Counted from the first letter of the stretch, positions 46,334 through 55,260 are shown. The stretch is DNA of 64,000 nt from Patiriisocius_A hiemis (GCF_031846325.1 NZ_JAVRHZ010000001.1:1-64000); one strand, 5' to 3'. Numbers and translations are program-made. The notes: generated by a model not told the origin, from the sequence alone.

Positions 46334-46921
46334 ATGAAAAAAAGCACAACAAATGCAGATGCACCTCTAGTGCGTGCTTATATGGATGGCAATGAATCCG
46401 CCCTGTGTGAGTTAATTACACGACATAAGCAAAGAATTTACTCGTTTATTTATTCAAAAGTTTTTGATAGAGATCTCGCCGAAGATATCTTTCAAGATAC
46501 TTTCATTAAAGTTATACGTACTCTTAAAAGAGGTGCATATAACGAAGAAGGAAAGTTTTTACCTTGGGTAATGCGCATTGCGCACAATCTTGTTATTGAT
46601 TATTTCAGAAAAAATAACAGAATGCCCAAATTTGAAAACAAAGATGACTTTAATATCTTTTCTGTACTTTCTGATAATTCCTTAAATATTGAAAAAAGAA
46701 TGATTAAGGGACAGGTAGAAAGTGATGTAAGAAGATTAATAGAAGAATTACCAGACGACCAGAAAGAAGTTCTTAAAATGCGCATGTATAAAGACATGAG
46801 CTTTAAAGAAATTAGTGAGCAAACGGGTGTGAGTATTAATACGGCGCTAGGTAGAATGCGTTATGCATTAATCAATTTACGTAAGGTAATTGAGAAGCAC
46901 AATATAGTTTTAACAAATTAA
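46334..46921 (+). CDS. ECF-type RNA polymerase sigma factor
   Basis: The 195-aa protein has sigma region 2 (about 12-80; RAYMDGNESAL, EDIFQDTFIKVI, FLPWVMRIAHN) and region 4 with an HTH (about 135-190; LPDDQKEVLKMRMYKDMSFKEI, split at YK, and GVSINTALGRM). Region 2.4 and the linker are intact. No anti-sigma gene lies beside it; instead a 50-aa ORF follows after 58 bp. This layout (sigma factor followed by a tiny acidic/basic protein) fits housekeeping-like ECF sigma genes of flavobacteria that do not use a membrane anti-sigma factor. The regulon is unknown. Confidence 0.94.
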   Translation: MKKSTTNADAPLVRAYMDGNESALCELITRHKQRIYSFIYSKVFDRDLAEDIFQDTFIKVIRTLKRGAYNEEGKFLPWVMRIAHNLVIDYFRKNNRMPKFENKDDFNIFSVLSDNSLNIEKRMIKGQVESDVRRLIEELPDDQKEVLKMRMYKDMSFKEISEQTGVSINTALGRMRYALINLRKVIEKHNIVLTN

Positions 46922-46979
46922 TACAATAAACTATACTATAGGACGTTATTAGGTAACATTAACCTCAAAATTTCGTTCT

Positions 46980-47132
46980 ATGCCAAAATTATACTCTGAA
47001 ACTCCACGTGCGGAACGCGTGGATGAAAACTTAGTTCCAAAAGAAGAAACAATAAAGTTTCTTCTGGATTATTCAAAGGCTTTAAGTGTTATAGATTATA
47101 ATAAATTGAAGTTTGAAGCACTTCTAAACTAA
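46980..47132 (+). CDS. 50-aa small protein downstream of the ECF sigma factor
   Basis: An intact ORF of 50 codons (starts MPKLYSETPRAERVDEN, ends KLKFEALLN) lies between the sigma stop and a strong terminator. The segment ETIKFLLDYSKALSVIDY looks like an amphipathic helix. It has a good ATG, is on the same strand and likely on the same mRNA. No family is recognised; a role as a small partner or regulator of the sigma factor is a guess. Confidence 0.6.
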   Translation: MPKLYSETPRAERVDENLVPKEETIKFLLDYSKALSVIDYNKLKFEALLN

Positions 47133-47140
47133 ACTTTGAG

Positions 47141-47176
47141 AAACCCTGAAAGACACCAATTTCAGGGTTTTTTTAT
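47141..47176 (+). terminator. terminator of the sigma-factor transcript
   Basis: An 11-bp stem AAACCCTGAAA / TTTCAGGGTTT with an 8-base loop is followed by TTTTTATT. It also overlaps the end of the convergent OppA-like gene (stop at 47173). Confidence 0.88.
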
Positions 47177-48780
47177 TCTTCTTTTTTAGTTCTTTTTAGT
47201 ACTAAGAAATTTTGCGGATTAATACCCAACCCACTCACTTTTTTATTTACAAAACGTACTGCTTTGTCATAAAATAAGGGCACTACAGGAGCATCACTCA
47301 TTACAATACTATCCATTTTTGTGTATAGTATTTTGCGATTTTCAATGTTAGAAATATTTTGTGCAGCTATATATAAGCTATCAAAAACTTCATTTTTGTA
47401 ATGCGTGTAGTTAGGTCCATTTGGTGTAAAATTTTGACTATAAAAAAGTGATAAGTAATTCTCAGCGTCTGGATAGTCTGCAATCCAACTTGCTCTAAAA
47501 ATATCAAGTTCACCACTAGATTTCATTTGTCGTAATGTTGATGGAGGCATCACATCAATACTAATAGAAATACCTAGTTTTTCAAGCTCACGTTGGATGT
47601 ATTCACATAAATCTAGATATTGACTATTAGTGCCAATTACCAAACTTGGGTTTAGATTTCCAGTTTCTCGCTTGTATTGAGCAATTAATTTTTTTGCCTT
47701 TTCTGGGTTATAATTATAACCTTCAATATCATTAAAACCTGCCAAGCCCTTCGGAATCATACCATTAACGGCAGGAATCCCCATGCCGTTTCGTAAATAA
47801 GTAACCATAGCTTTTCTGTCAAAGCCATAGTTTATGGCTTGCCTTAGTAACTTTGATTGAATTTCTGGTGTGTCAGAGCTCATAAAAACACCTAGATACT
47901 CTGTATTTAAATAGGGAGCGGTAATCAATTTTACGTTTTCTTGATACTTAGGCTGTAGTTGGCCAGTAGTTGTAATAATTTCATCTTTATAAGAATTATC
48001 AAGACCACTTATAAAATCAAGATTACCCTGTGCAAATTGTAAAAACTCACTTTGTTTATCTGGTAAAAAGGTTACAGAAACTGCCTCAAGATAGGGGAGT
48101 TGGGCTCCATTGCTATCTTTTTCAAAATATAATGGATTCTTCCTTAGAACTAATTTTACATTTTCTTCCCATAGTTTAAACTGAAAAGGGCCCGTACCAA
48201 CAGGGTTTCTTCTAAACTCATTTCCGTAAAACGATACAGCTTCTTCTGGTACTACAGAGAAGTAACGCATTCCTAGCATACTAAGAAAAGGTGGAAATGG
48301 TTTTTTAAGTAGTATTTTAAATATTGAGTCATTTTCTGCTTTAAACATTTCTACATTTTGCAATGTCCAGCTACCTGGTGAAGCAACTTTAGGGTCTGTA
48401 AGTCTTCCAAAACTATACTCAAAATCGTATGCGGTAGCATTACGCGTGGCATCTTTCCCAAATACTTCATTTTCGTGAAAATAAACGTCATCACGAAGTG
48501 TAAAGTAAAAAGTACAAGTACTATCTATATATCTCCAAGACTTTGCAATATCTGGTTTAATGTTTAATGAGTCGTCTAACTGTACCAAACCATTAAATAA
48601 TTGATTTGTTGGCCAAATAATTTGTGGATTTCTAGCAAAGGCAGGGTCTAGCGTTGATATATTACTATGCTCATTATATCTAAATACTAGGTGGTCATTA
48701 TTCCTATCTTTTGTATCACTACAAGAAAAAAAGATTAGAATTAAAAAAAGTAAAAAGAGGTATTTATTGTATAATTTCAT
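47173..48780 (-). CDS. OppA-like extracytoplasmic substrate-binding lipoprotein
   Basis: The 535-aa SBP_bac_5 family protein has a lipoprotein signal (lipobox FFSC, Cys20). Family motifs include NISTLDPAFARNPQ, a SFGRLTDPKVASPG-like stretch, VGTGPFQFKLWEEN, NPEKAKKL and IADYPDAENYLSLF. These proteins bind peptides or other solutes for ABC importers, but no permease or ATPase lies nearby, so the partner must be elsewhere. In flavobacteria an orphan OppA-like lipoprotein is common. It is convergent with the sigma/50-aa transcript. Confidence 0.9.
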   Translation of the reverse strand: MKLYNKYLFLLFLILIFFSCSDTKDRNNDHLVFRYNEHSNISTLDPAFARNPQIIWPTNQLFNGLVQLDDSLNIKPDIAKSWRYIDSTCTFYFTLRDDVYFHENEVFGKDATRNATAYDFEYSFGRLTDPKVASPGSWTLQNVEMFKAENDSIFKILLKKPFPPFLSMLGMRYFSVVPEEAVSFYGNEFRRNPVGTGPFQFKLWEENVKLVLRKNPLYFEKDSNGAQLPYLEAVSVTFLPDKQSEFLQFAQGNLDFISGLDNSYKDEIITTTGQLQPKYQENVKLITAPYLNTEYLGVFMSSDTPEIQSKLLRQAINYGFDRKAMVTYLRNGMGIPAVNGMIPKGLAGFNDIEGYNYNPEKAKKLIAQYKRETGNLNPSLVIGTNSQYLDLCEYIQRELEKLGISISIDVMPPSTLRQMKSSGELDIFRASWIADYPDAENYLSLFYSQNFTPNGPNYTHYKNEVFDSLYIAAQNISNIENRKILYTKMDSIVMSDAPVVPLFYDKAVRFVNKKVSGLGINPQNFLVLKRTKKEE

Positions 48781-48863
48781 AAGTTTTATGAATACACGAA
48801 TATAGCTTATATAAAATTTATCATAAAGCTAGATTTATGAAAATTCACCATTTTATAAAGTAG

Positions 48864-48892
48864 TTGCAATTCAATAAATATTTGTAGTTTTG
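48864..48892 (+). promoter_or_regulatory. candidate promoter of mtaB
   Basis: TTG (48864-48866), an 18-base spacer and TAGTTTTG (48885-48892, perfect TAnnTTTG) lie 17 bp before the ATG. A GCACCC stretch follows, as after the rpmH promoter. Confidence 0.6.
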
Positions 48893-48909
48893 CACCCCTT
48901 TTGTAAACT

Positions 48910-50259
48910 ATGGAAACAACAAAAAAAGTCGCTTTTTATACTTTAGGATGTAAGCTAAATTTTAGTGAGACATCTACTATTGCACGCGGTTTTTCTTCTG
49001 AAGGTTTCCAAAAAGTTGACTTTTCTTCTCCAGCAGATATTTATATTATAAATACATGTAGTGTTACAGAAAATGCAGATAAGCGCTTTAAAACAATTGT
49101 AAAACAAGCACACAAGAGCAATCCAGAAGCCTTTGTTGCTGCCATTGGTTGCTATGCACAACTGAAGCCTAAGGAACTTGCTGATGTTAACGGCGTAGAT
49201 TTAGTTTTAGGAGCTACAGAAAAGTTTAACATTACTAGTTACATCAATGATTTATTTAACCAGCCAGAAGCAACTCGTACTCAAGCTCAAATACACTCCT
49301 GTGAGATTGAAGATGCGGATTTTTATGTAGGAAGCTACTCTATTGGTGATAGAACGAGAGCATTTTTAAAAGTGCAAGATGGTTGTGATTATAAATGTAC
49401 CTATTGTACTATTCCGCTTGCTAGAGGTATTTCTAGAAGTGATACACTAGAAAATGTTTTGAAAAATGCTTCAGAAATTTCAGCAAAAGGAATTAAAGAA
49501 ATTGTACTTACTGGTGTTAATATAGGAGATTACGGTAAGGGAGAGTTTGGCAATAAAAAGCACGAACATACATTTTTTGATTTGTGTAAAGCTTTGGATA
49601 GTGTAGATGGGATTGAGCGTCTGCGAATTTCTTCTATAGAGCCTAACTTACTTAAAAATGAAACTATAGATTTTGTTGCTAACTCAAGGACTTTTGTGCC
49701 TCATTTTCATATTCCGTTACAAAGCGGCAGCAATGAGTTGTTAAAGTTGATGCGAAGACGCTATATGCGAGAACTCTATGTTGATAGAGTTACAAAAATA
49801 AAAGAAGTGATGCCCCACGCTTGTATCGGTGTGGATGTAATTGTTGGTTTTCCTGGAGAAACTGATGACCTCTTCTTAGAAACTTATCAATTTCTAACCG
49901 AGTTGGATATTTCATACTTACATGTTTTTACTTATTCTGAAAGAGATAATACCCCTGCAGCTGTTATGGATGGTGTTGTTGACAAAGGTGTAAGGCATAA
50001 GCGAAGTAAAATGCTAAGAGGGCTTTCTGTAAAGAAAAGAAGAGCCTTTTATGAAAGTCAGTTAGGTAGCTCTAGAACAGTCTTGTTTGAGAGTGAAAAT
50101 AAAGAAGGTTACATTCATGGATTTACAGAAAATTATGTAAAAGTGAAATATCCTTGGAATCCAGCATTAGCAAATACACTTCATCAAGTTATACTCACTA
50201 AAATTGATGATGATGGATTAGTACGCTTTGAGTTTGAAAAGATTCCTGCTTATTGTTAG
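48910..50259 (+). CDS. mtaB: tRNA t6A37 methylthiotransferase
   Basis: The 449-aa radical-SAM enzyme converts t6A to ms2t6A at tRNA position 37. It has an N-terminal UPF0004 domain with three cluster Cys (TLGCKLNFSE with C14, INTCSVT, IGCYAQLKP), a radical SAM core with CxxxCxxC in GCDYKCTYCTIPLARG, and a C-terminal TRAM-like domain (VLFESENKEGYIHGFTENYV, split). The TLGCKLNF/CTIPLARG combination separates MtaB from MiaB and RimO. Its stop overlaps the convergent GNAT-like gene end by 4 bp. Confidence 0.94.
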   Translation: METTKKVAFYTLGCKLNFSETSTIARGFSSEGFQKVDFSSPADIYIINTCSVTENADKRFKTIVKQAHKSNPEAFVAAIGCYAQLKPKELADVNGVDLVLGATEKFNITSYINDLFNQPEATRTQAQIHSCEIEDADFYVGSYSIGDRTRAFLKVQDGCDYKCTYCTIPLARGISRSDTLENVLKNASEISAKGIKEIVLTGVNIGDYGKGEFGNKKHEHTFFDLCKALDSVDGIERLRISSIEPNLLKNETIDFVANSRTFVPHFHIPLQSGSNELLKLMRRRYMRELYVDRVTKIKEVMPHACIGVDVIVGFPGETDDLFLETYQFLTELDISYLHVFTYSERDNTPAAVMDGVVDKGVRHKRSKMLRGLSVKKRRAFYESQLGSSRTVLFESENKEGYIHGFTENYVKVKYPWNPALANTLHQVILTKIDDDGLVRFEFEKIPAYC

Positions 50260-50555
50260 ATACTTATTCCAACAGGTAATAAGTCTTTATATTTTCTACG
50301 ATTCTTACGAAGAAATCCTTTAATAATAGGGTTTGTGGGTACAAGACTAATACCTCTATTTCTAACTTCTTCAAAAACAGCCTTTATAAAAATATCTCTA
50401 AACCCTTGATCTTCCATATCATCAGGCATCTCGTATTTAGTTAGAAAGATTTTTCTGTCTTGTAAGGCATACTCAATACGAGCCATATTATCGCCTACTT
50501 CAAGTTCAAATTGTCTTAAAAATTCGTTATCGGTAATTTCAACATCTTCTATCAT
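50256..50555 (-). CDS. small GNAT-fold (YjdJ-like) acetyltransferase-type protein
   Basis: The 99-aa protein fits the minimal Gcn5-related N-acetyltransferase group: RIEYALQDRKIFLTKYEMP (beta strands), a DQGFRDIFIKAVFEEVRNRG helix with a weakened acetyl-CoA loop, and VPTNPIIKGFLRKNRRKYKDL. In related proteins a Cys precedes the Pro (CPy-type motif); here it is Asn, so activity may differ. It is downstream of the pirin-like gene by 12 bp on the same strand, probably one transcript. Confidence 0.8.
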   Translation of the reverse strand: MIEDVEITDNEFLRQFELEVGDNMARIEYALQDRKIFLTKYEMPDDMEDQGFRDIFIKAVFEEVRNRGISLVPTNPIIKGFLRKNRRKYKDLLPVGISI

Positions 50556-50567
50556 AGGGATCTATTT

Positions 50568-51284
50568 TTAATTCATTGGTACTTCTATTACTAGAAGCTT
50601 TGTATTAGGTTCTGCACTAAACTCAATTTCTTCGGTTTCCCATATTCCTAGTGCATCACGATTGTTAAGTGTTTCATTATCAATAGAAACTGTGCCATTA
50701 ATTACGAAAAAATAAGTTCCGTGGTTTTTATTATTTAATTGATAGCTACTGTCTTTTTTTGTGTCAAAGTTTCCTAGGCTAAAATAGGCTTGCTGATTAA
50801 TCCACATATCACCTTCTGTAGCCTTCTCCTTAGGTTTTACAATAGTTGTAAGCTCATTAGTGACAAGTAATGGGTCAATTTCTTTTTGTTCATAGCGCGG
50901 TGAAACATTTTGCTCCTCTGGAAGTATCCATATTTGAAAAAGTTTTACAGCTTTAGTAGTACTAGCATTTACTTCACTATGCTCAACACCACTTCCTGCA
51001 CTCATTATTTGTATATCCCCAGATTTAATAACTCCTTCATTACCCATTGAGTCTTTATGTTTTAACGCACCAGACTGAGGAATTGTTATAATTTCCATGT
51101 TTTGGTGTGGATGTTTACCAAAACCCATAGCTGGAGCAACGTAGTCGTCATTAAGAACTCTTAGCTTCCCAAATTGCATTCTGTTTGGGTCAAAATAATT
51201 TGCAAAACTAAATGAGTAATTTGCTTGTAACCAACCATAATCTGCTGTTCCTCTTGTGCTAGCTGGATGTAAAATCTTTTTCAT
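50568..51284 (-). CDS. pirin-family cupin protein (YhaK/YhhW-like)
   Basis: The 238-aa bicupin has typical motifs: a FANYFDPNRMQFGKLRV-like strand, FGKHPHQNMEIITIP with metal-binding His residues, and SAGSGVEHSE. It belongs to the YhhW type, some members of which oxidise quercetin; the cellular role is often redox-linked but uncertain. It starts 92 bp from the divergent hydrolase gene; a TTACGTAAATTTACG stretch lies in that gap. It is followed by a small GNAT-like gene. Confidence 0.9.
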   Translation of the reverse strand: MKKILHPASTRGTADYGWLQANYSFSFANYFDPNRMQFGKLRVLNDDYVAPAMGFGKHPHQNMEIITIPQSGALKHKDSMGNEGVIKSGDIQIMSAGSGVEHSEVNASTTKAVKLFQIWILPEEQNVSPRYEQKEIDPLLVTNELTTIVKPKEKATEGDMWINQQAYFSLGNFDTKKDSSYQLNNKNHGTYFFVINGTVSIDNETLNNRDALGIWETEEIEFSAEPNTKLLVIEVPMN

Positions 51285-51376
51285 TGTATATGCAATAGTG
51301 GCTTGAAAAGACTGTATATATTACGTAAATTTACGAATAATCTTTTGTGTTTACTAGTTTCTTCTTACACTAAATA

Positions 51377-52042
51377 ATGAATCAAGAAAAAATACATGTC
51401 TATTTTGTGCCTGGACTTGCTGCTGGAAAAGAAATTTTCAAAAATATTAATTTACCAAAAGAACATTACAAAATTCATATTTTAGAATGGCTTATCCCTA
51501 ATAAAAAGGAAAGTATTGAAGCCTATGCAAGTAGAATGGCTTCAAGAATAAAACACAATAATAGCGTGTTGATTGGCGTATCTTTTGGAGGAGTTATGGT
51601 ACAAGAAATGAGCGCCTACCTTTCATTAAGAAGGCTCATTATTGTTTCAAGCGTAAAGTGTCGTAATGAATTGCCAGCAAGACTTAAGATTGCTAAAAAA
51701 ACTAGGGCTTATAAATTAATTCCTACTAGCTTAGTTTTAAGCGCAGATGATTTAACTAAATACGCTATTGGTCCAAAATCAAAAAAAAGGCTATCTCTTT
51801 ACAATACTTATTTACACGTACGAAATAAAAAGTACCTAGATTGGGCAATAGAGAATATGGTGTGTTGGAAACGTGAAAAACCTCTGGAAGATGTAATACA
51901 CATTCATGGAGATAGTGATATAGTATTTCCTATTAAAAATATAAAGAATCCAATACTATTGGAAGGAGGTACTCATATTATGATTCTTAATAAAGGAAGT
52001 TGGGTTTCAGAAAAACTCATTGAAATTATTGAAAACAATTAG
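51377..52042 (+). CDS. small alpha/beta hydrolase
   Basis: The 221-aa protein has the alpha/beta-hydrolase nucleophile elbow GVSFGGV (Ser near residue 65), HGDSDIVFP with the acidic residue, and GGTHIMIL with the catalytic His, giving a complete triad. The N-terminal VYFVPGLAAGKEIF is an oxyanion-hole-type strand. There is no signal peptide. Family members in Bacteroidota are esterase-like proteins of unknown substrate. The next gene on the strand starts 52 bp on. Confidence 0.83.
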   Translation: MNQEKIHVYFVPGLAAGKEIFKNINLPKEHYKIHILEWLIPNKKESIEAYASRMASRIKHNNSVLIGVSFGGVMVQEMSAYLSLRRLIIVSSVKCRNELPARLKIAKKTRAYKLIPTSLVLSADDLTKYAIGPKSKKRLSLYNTYLHVRNKKYLDWAIENMVCWKREKPLEDVIHIHGDSDIVFPIKNIKNPILLEGGTHIMILNKGSWVSEKLIEIIENN

Positions 52043-52075
52043 ATAGCTTGGTTCTTTAATTACTGAAAGAAATAC

Positions 52076-52083
52076 TATCTTTA
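52076..52083 (+). promoter_or_regulatory. candidate -7 element of the lytic transglycosylase gene
   Basis: TATCTTTA (7 of 8 to TAnnTTTG) lies 11 bp before the ATG with no clear -33 TTTG. The same octamer is found before other genes here. Confidence 0.35.
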
Positions 52084-52094
52084 AACAAAATTTT

Positions 52095-53033
52095 TTGAAA
52101 ATGAAGATGATATCAAGACTTGGAATTGTTCTACTATTAGCTGTGACAGCTTACTTTGGAATTAATGCTGTTCAAGAAGCTCCTACTACAGATGAAACAC
52201 TAGAAAAACGGATGGTAAATGACTATAATGTCTACGCATTACCATTACCAGACTCTATGACATTTGCTGGTGAAGAAGTTCCGCTTTCTAACCCAGATAT
52301 TAGAGAACGAATGGATAGGGAGTTATTAGTTAACACATATTGGCAATCTAATATGCTTATAACTATAAAAAGAGCAAATAAGTACTTTCCAATTATAGAA
52401 CCATTACTAGAACAATATGGTTTACCAGATGATTTTAAATACTTAGCTGTAGCAGAGAGTGGTCTAGATAATGTTAAGTCTCCAGCTGGAGCTGCTGGGT
52501 TTTGGCAGTTTTTGAAGAGTACAGGGAAAGAATATGGTTTAGAAATTAATGATTATGTTGATGAGCGCTATCACCTAGAAAAAGCTACAAAAGTTGCTGC
52601 AGAGTATTTATTAGCTTCTAAGAGTCGTTTTGGTAGTTGGACAGCAGCGGCGGCAGCATATAATGCTGGAAATGCTGGAGTTAATAGACAAATGGAGAGA
52701 CAAGAAGTAGATGATTACTACGATTTACTTTTAAATTCTGAGACTAGTAGATATGTTTTTAGAATTCTTGCTTTTAAAGAAATTTTAAGTAATCCTAAGA
52801 AATATGGGTTTAACTACAGAGAAAAAGATTTATATACTGCAGTTCCTACTAACAAAGTTTTAGTTGATACTCCAGTTACAGATTTTCCAAAGTTTGCAAA
52901 GCGATATGGTATCAATTATAAAATTTTGAAGATTCACAATCCATGGTTAAGAGATACTTATCTTAAGAATGCATCTGGCAAAAAATACTATATAGAAATT
53001 CCTAAAGAAGGATATTACTCTTTTGGACAATAA
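52095..53033 (+). CDS. lytic murein transglycosylase, SLT/MltD-type
   Basis: The 312-aa protein has an N-terminal signal or membrane anchor (about 1-20). Its SLT lysozyme-like domain (about 100-225) shows LPDDFKYLAVAESGLDN with the catalytic Glu, SPAGAAGFWQF, EKATKVAAEYLL, and AAAAYNAGNAGVNRQM. This fits glycan-strand cleavage in the periplasm forming 1,6-anhydro-MurNAc ends. A C-terminal segment (about 250-312) has no recognised LysM repeats, unlike full MltD. The TauE-like gene follows 3 bp after the stop, so they may be co-transcribed. Confidence 0.92.
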   Translation: MKMKMISRLGIVLLLAVTAYFGINAVQEAPTTDETLEKRMVNDYNVYALPLPDSMTFAGEEVPLSNPDIRERMDRELLVNTYWQSNMLITIKRANKYFPIIEPLLEQYGLPDDFKYLAVAESGLDNVKSPAGAAGFWQFLKSTGKEYGLEINDYVDERYHLEKATKVAAEYLLASKSRFGSWTAAAAAYNAGNAGVNRQMERQEVDDYYDLLLNSETSRYVFRILAFKEILSNPKKYGFNYREKDLYTAVPTNKVLVDTPVTDFPKFAKRYGINYKILKIHNPWLRDTYLKNASGKKYYIEIPKEGYYSFGQ

Positions 53034-53036
53034 TTT

Positions 53037-53408
53037 ATGACACTACAAACTATACTATCACTTGTTATAATTGGATTAGCTGCTGGAGTTTTAAGTGGTT
53101 TCATGGGAGTAGGAGGAGGAGTCGTGATGATTCCTTTAATGATGCTTTTTCTTGGTTTTGACCAACATACTGCGCAAGGTACAAGCTTAGCAGTTTTGGC
53201 AGTACCTGTTACTTTTTTAGCAGCATACACTTATCATACAACAGGGCATCCAATTAATTGGAAATTTGCTATTGTAATCGCAGTATTTTTTGTAGTTGGA
53301 GGTTATTTAGGATCAAAATTTGCTGTAAAGATTGATCAAAACATACTTAAAAAAATATTTGCAGTAGTGCTTGTAGTGGCTGCTATCAAATTATTTTTTG
53401 GGAAATAA
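53037..53408 (+). CDS. half-size TauE/SafE-type membrane protein
   Basis: The 123-aa protein has about four transmembrane segments and the TauE/SafE hallmark GVLSGFMGVGGGVVMIPLM in the first half and AQGTSLAVLAVPV next. Full-length family members are about 250 aa with two such halves, so this is a single repeat and must function as a dimer if it is a sulfonate/sulfite exporter. It follows the transglycosylase by 3 bp and ends one base before the convergent gene's stop. A complete, intact ORF; no frameshift is seen. Confidence 0.85.
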   Translation: MTLQTILSLVIIGLAAGVLSGFMGVGGGVVMIPLMMLFLGFDQHTAQGTSLAVLAVPVTFLAAYTYHTTGHPINWKFAIVIAVFFVVGGYLGSKFAVKIDQNILKKIFAVVLVVAAIKLFFGK

Positions 53409-53984
53409 TTATCTTCGACTTCTTCTACCAGCTCGAGGGTTTTGTTGACCAAATTGTTGTCTAGGTTGTCCAGCCCGCTTCATTTGTTGCTTCATCATTT
53501 TTATTTGTTCATCCATCATATTGTGTTTATCAAGCTTTTTGGCTTCAGCAAGTAATGTCTCTGCTTCTCTTTTTCTGTTTTTAGTCATTGCAATTCCTGC
53601 AAGGTTTAATTTTGCCATTGCTAAGTCAGCATCCATATTAAGTCCAAGACTAATTGCTTTCTTAAAATATTTTTCGGCTTCGTTCATATTGGTTTGAGAA
53701 ACCATTAAACCATTTAAGTAATTGTAATACCCCTGCTGCTTTTTCACAAGTGCTGCTTCTGGGTTAGGTATTTTATCCAACCATTTTTTTGCCCCAGGAA
53801 AATCCTGCTTTCTTAATCTTAGAAATGCAAGTAAAATCAATTCATTTTTAAAGTATAAGAAAACAAACACTAATGATAATAGTATATACATGATACCATT
53901 ACCAATGTTTCCCTCTACAAATTGCCATATAGAAACTCCAAAAATAAGTGCGGCTAAAAAAAGTTTTATGTTTTTGTTGAACAT
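53409..53984 (-). CDS. membrane protein with TPR-like helices, function unknown
   Basis: The 191-aa protein has two N-terminal membrane helices (about 8-22 and 30-48), then TPR-like helical pairs (about 55-155; ALVKKQQGYYNYLNGL, AEKYFKKAISLGLNMDADLA split) and a Gln/Arg/Gly-rich basic tail (about 165-191, RRSRR at the end). The membrane plus TPR layout suggests a scaffold. No catalytic motif. It lies 3 bp downstream of the DUF6263 gene and is probably in the same transcript. Confidence 0.72.
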   Translation of the reverse strand: MFNKNIKLFLAALIFGVSIWQFVEGNIGNGIMYILLSLVFVFLYFKNELILLAFLRLRKQDFPGAKKWLDKIPNPEAALVKKQQGYYNYLNGLMVSQTNMNEAEKYFKKAISLGLNMDADLAMAKLNLAGIAMTKNRKREAETLLAEAKKLDKHNMMDEQIKMMKQQMKRAGQPRQQFGQQNPRAGRRSRR

Positions 53985-53987
53985 GAA

Positions 53988-54872
53988 TTATATTCTTTTG
54001 AATGTTATTGTTGAATTTATTGTAGTTGGAACTTCAACAGTACCCCATTGTTTTGTTTTTGTTACGCCTGTAGCAGTTTGCTCTATTGTTACATTTTTCA
54101 TAAAGCCAGTTTCGGTATCACAGGTAGCAATAACATTTTGAGTTCCACTTAGAATCATTGTTACATCTTCATTAACTGTATTTAACTCTATAGGGCCGTC
54201 TCCAACCAATTTTATTTCTTCTGTTGAATATTCTTGTAACGAATAGGTAGTGCTGCCTTTAAGGTCTCCATTAAATGAAGTTTCCCACTTACTACCTTTT
54301 GAGACGGGTTCGTCAGAAAACAAATAAAGCATTTGTATCATACTCTCTTTCATACTCTCGTCTCCAAACTCTTTCTCAAGCCCTTTTTTAGCAATATTTT
54401 TGGTGAAATCGTCTTCAATTCCTGCTTTTTCTAACATAGAATCTATGATAGCATCGGTTCCTGTTAGAGTCTTGATATTTCCAGTCTTATAGACTACTAT
54501 TTGCAAATCATTATTTAGAAGACCTTTAAAAATATTTGCTTCAATATCATCTTCTTCGGCTTCTCTATTAGTATCAATATCCATGAGGGTGCCGTATATA
54601 CCAGATTCAGTTTTAAAAAGCAATGATTTAAAGTGAAAATTCATTACAAAGGTTGAATCTGTAACGCTTATAACTTCAAAAACATATTCACCTAGTATGG
54701 TATTTTTCATTTCATGGTCTGCGCCATCCATAGTTTGTATTATATCTTGTGTAGCTTCTTGCTCTATAGTATAGGAGTCACCAATACTCATATTATATTG
54801 TAGAATATTTTGCGCTTGTACTTGGAATGCAGCACAAAGAAAAAAAGTGAAAATTGTAAGAAATTTTTGCAT
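53988..54872 (-). CDS. DUF6263-type secreted/periplasmic protein
   Basis: The 294-aa protein has a signal peptide (about 1-20, ending QVQAQ). The mature part is beta-rich with YNMSIGDSYTIEQEATQDI near the start and a C-terminal ETGFMKNVTIEQ, as in DUF6263 proteins. Function is unknown. It is the first gene of a pair with the TPR-type gene and lies upstream of and divergent from rpmH. Confidence 0.8.
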   Translation of the reverse strand: MQKFLTIFTFFLCAAFQVQAQNILQYNMSIGDSYTIEQEATQDIIQTMDGADHEMKNTILGEYVFEVISVTDSTFVMNFHFKSLLFKTESGIYGTLMDIDTNREAEEDDIEANIFKGLLNNDLQIVVYKTGNIKTLTGTDAIIDSMLEKAGIEDDFTKNIAKKGLEKEFGDESMKESMIQMLYLFSDEPVSKGSKWETSFNGDLKGSTTYSLQEYSTEEIKLVGDGPIELNTVNEDVTMILSGTQNVIATCDTETGFMKNVTIEQTATGVTKTKQWGTVEVPTTINSTITFKRI

Positions 54873-54940
54873 TTGTAATGGTTAAATTATATAAGTTCGC
54901 AAAGGTAGCAAAAACAATCAAAAATATTTTACATTTTGCG

Positions 54941-54971
54941 TTTGGCAACGTAAAAAAAGATTGTATATTTG
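54941..54971 (+). promoter_or_regulatory. rpmH promoter, near-perfect Bacteroidota consensus
   Basis: TTTG (54941-54944), a 19-base spacer and TATATTTG (54964-54971) match TTTG-N19-21-TAnnTTTG. The start would fall near the GCACCC just after, giving a leader of about 65 bases. Confidence 0.85.
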
Positions 54972-55043
54972 CACCCGACTTTTAGGAGCGTATTTCCTAA
55001 AAATTTAAGAAAAAGATTTTTCAGAAGATAAAGTACTATAAAA

Positions 55044-55205
55044 ATGAGTAAGAGAACATTTCAGCCATCAAAGAGAAAGAGAAGAAACAAACATGGTTTT
55101 AGAGAGCGTATGGCTTCTGTAAACGGAAGAAAAGTTCTGGCTTCGCGTAGAGCGAAAGGCAGAAAGAAGTTATCTGTATCTTCTGAAACTCGTCACAAAA
55201 AATAA
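55044..55205 (+). CDS. rpmH: 50S ribosomal protein L34
   Basis: The 53-aa, very basic protein (starts MSKRTFQPSKRKRRNKHGFR) shows the L34 hallmarks GFRERM and RRAKGRKKLSVS. It is a part of the large ribosomal subunit. It is preceded by a strong promoter and followed by a terminator, so it is its own transcription unit. It is too short for typical ORF cut-offs but unambiguous. Confidence 0.97.
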   Translation: MSKRTFQPSKRKRRNKHGFRERMASVNGRKVLASRRAKGRKKLSVSSETRHKK

Positions 55206-55224
55206 TGTTGATAAGTCATAAATA

Positions 55225-55260
55225 AAAAGGTGTTGTTTTAAAAGCAACACCTTTTTTTTA
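55225..55260 (+). terminator. rpmH terminator
   Basis: The stem AAAAGGTGTTG / CAACACCTTTT is followed by TTTTT, a classical intrinsic terminator about 20 bases after the stop. Confidence 0.92.

Noticed and set aside
51310..51335. TACGTA/TTACG motif near the pirin gene as another regulator site
   Set aside because: Only a single copy in AT-rich DNA; no phased triplet as seen beside the giant genes.
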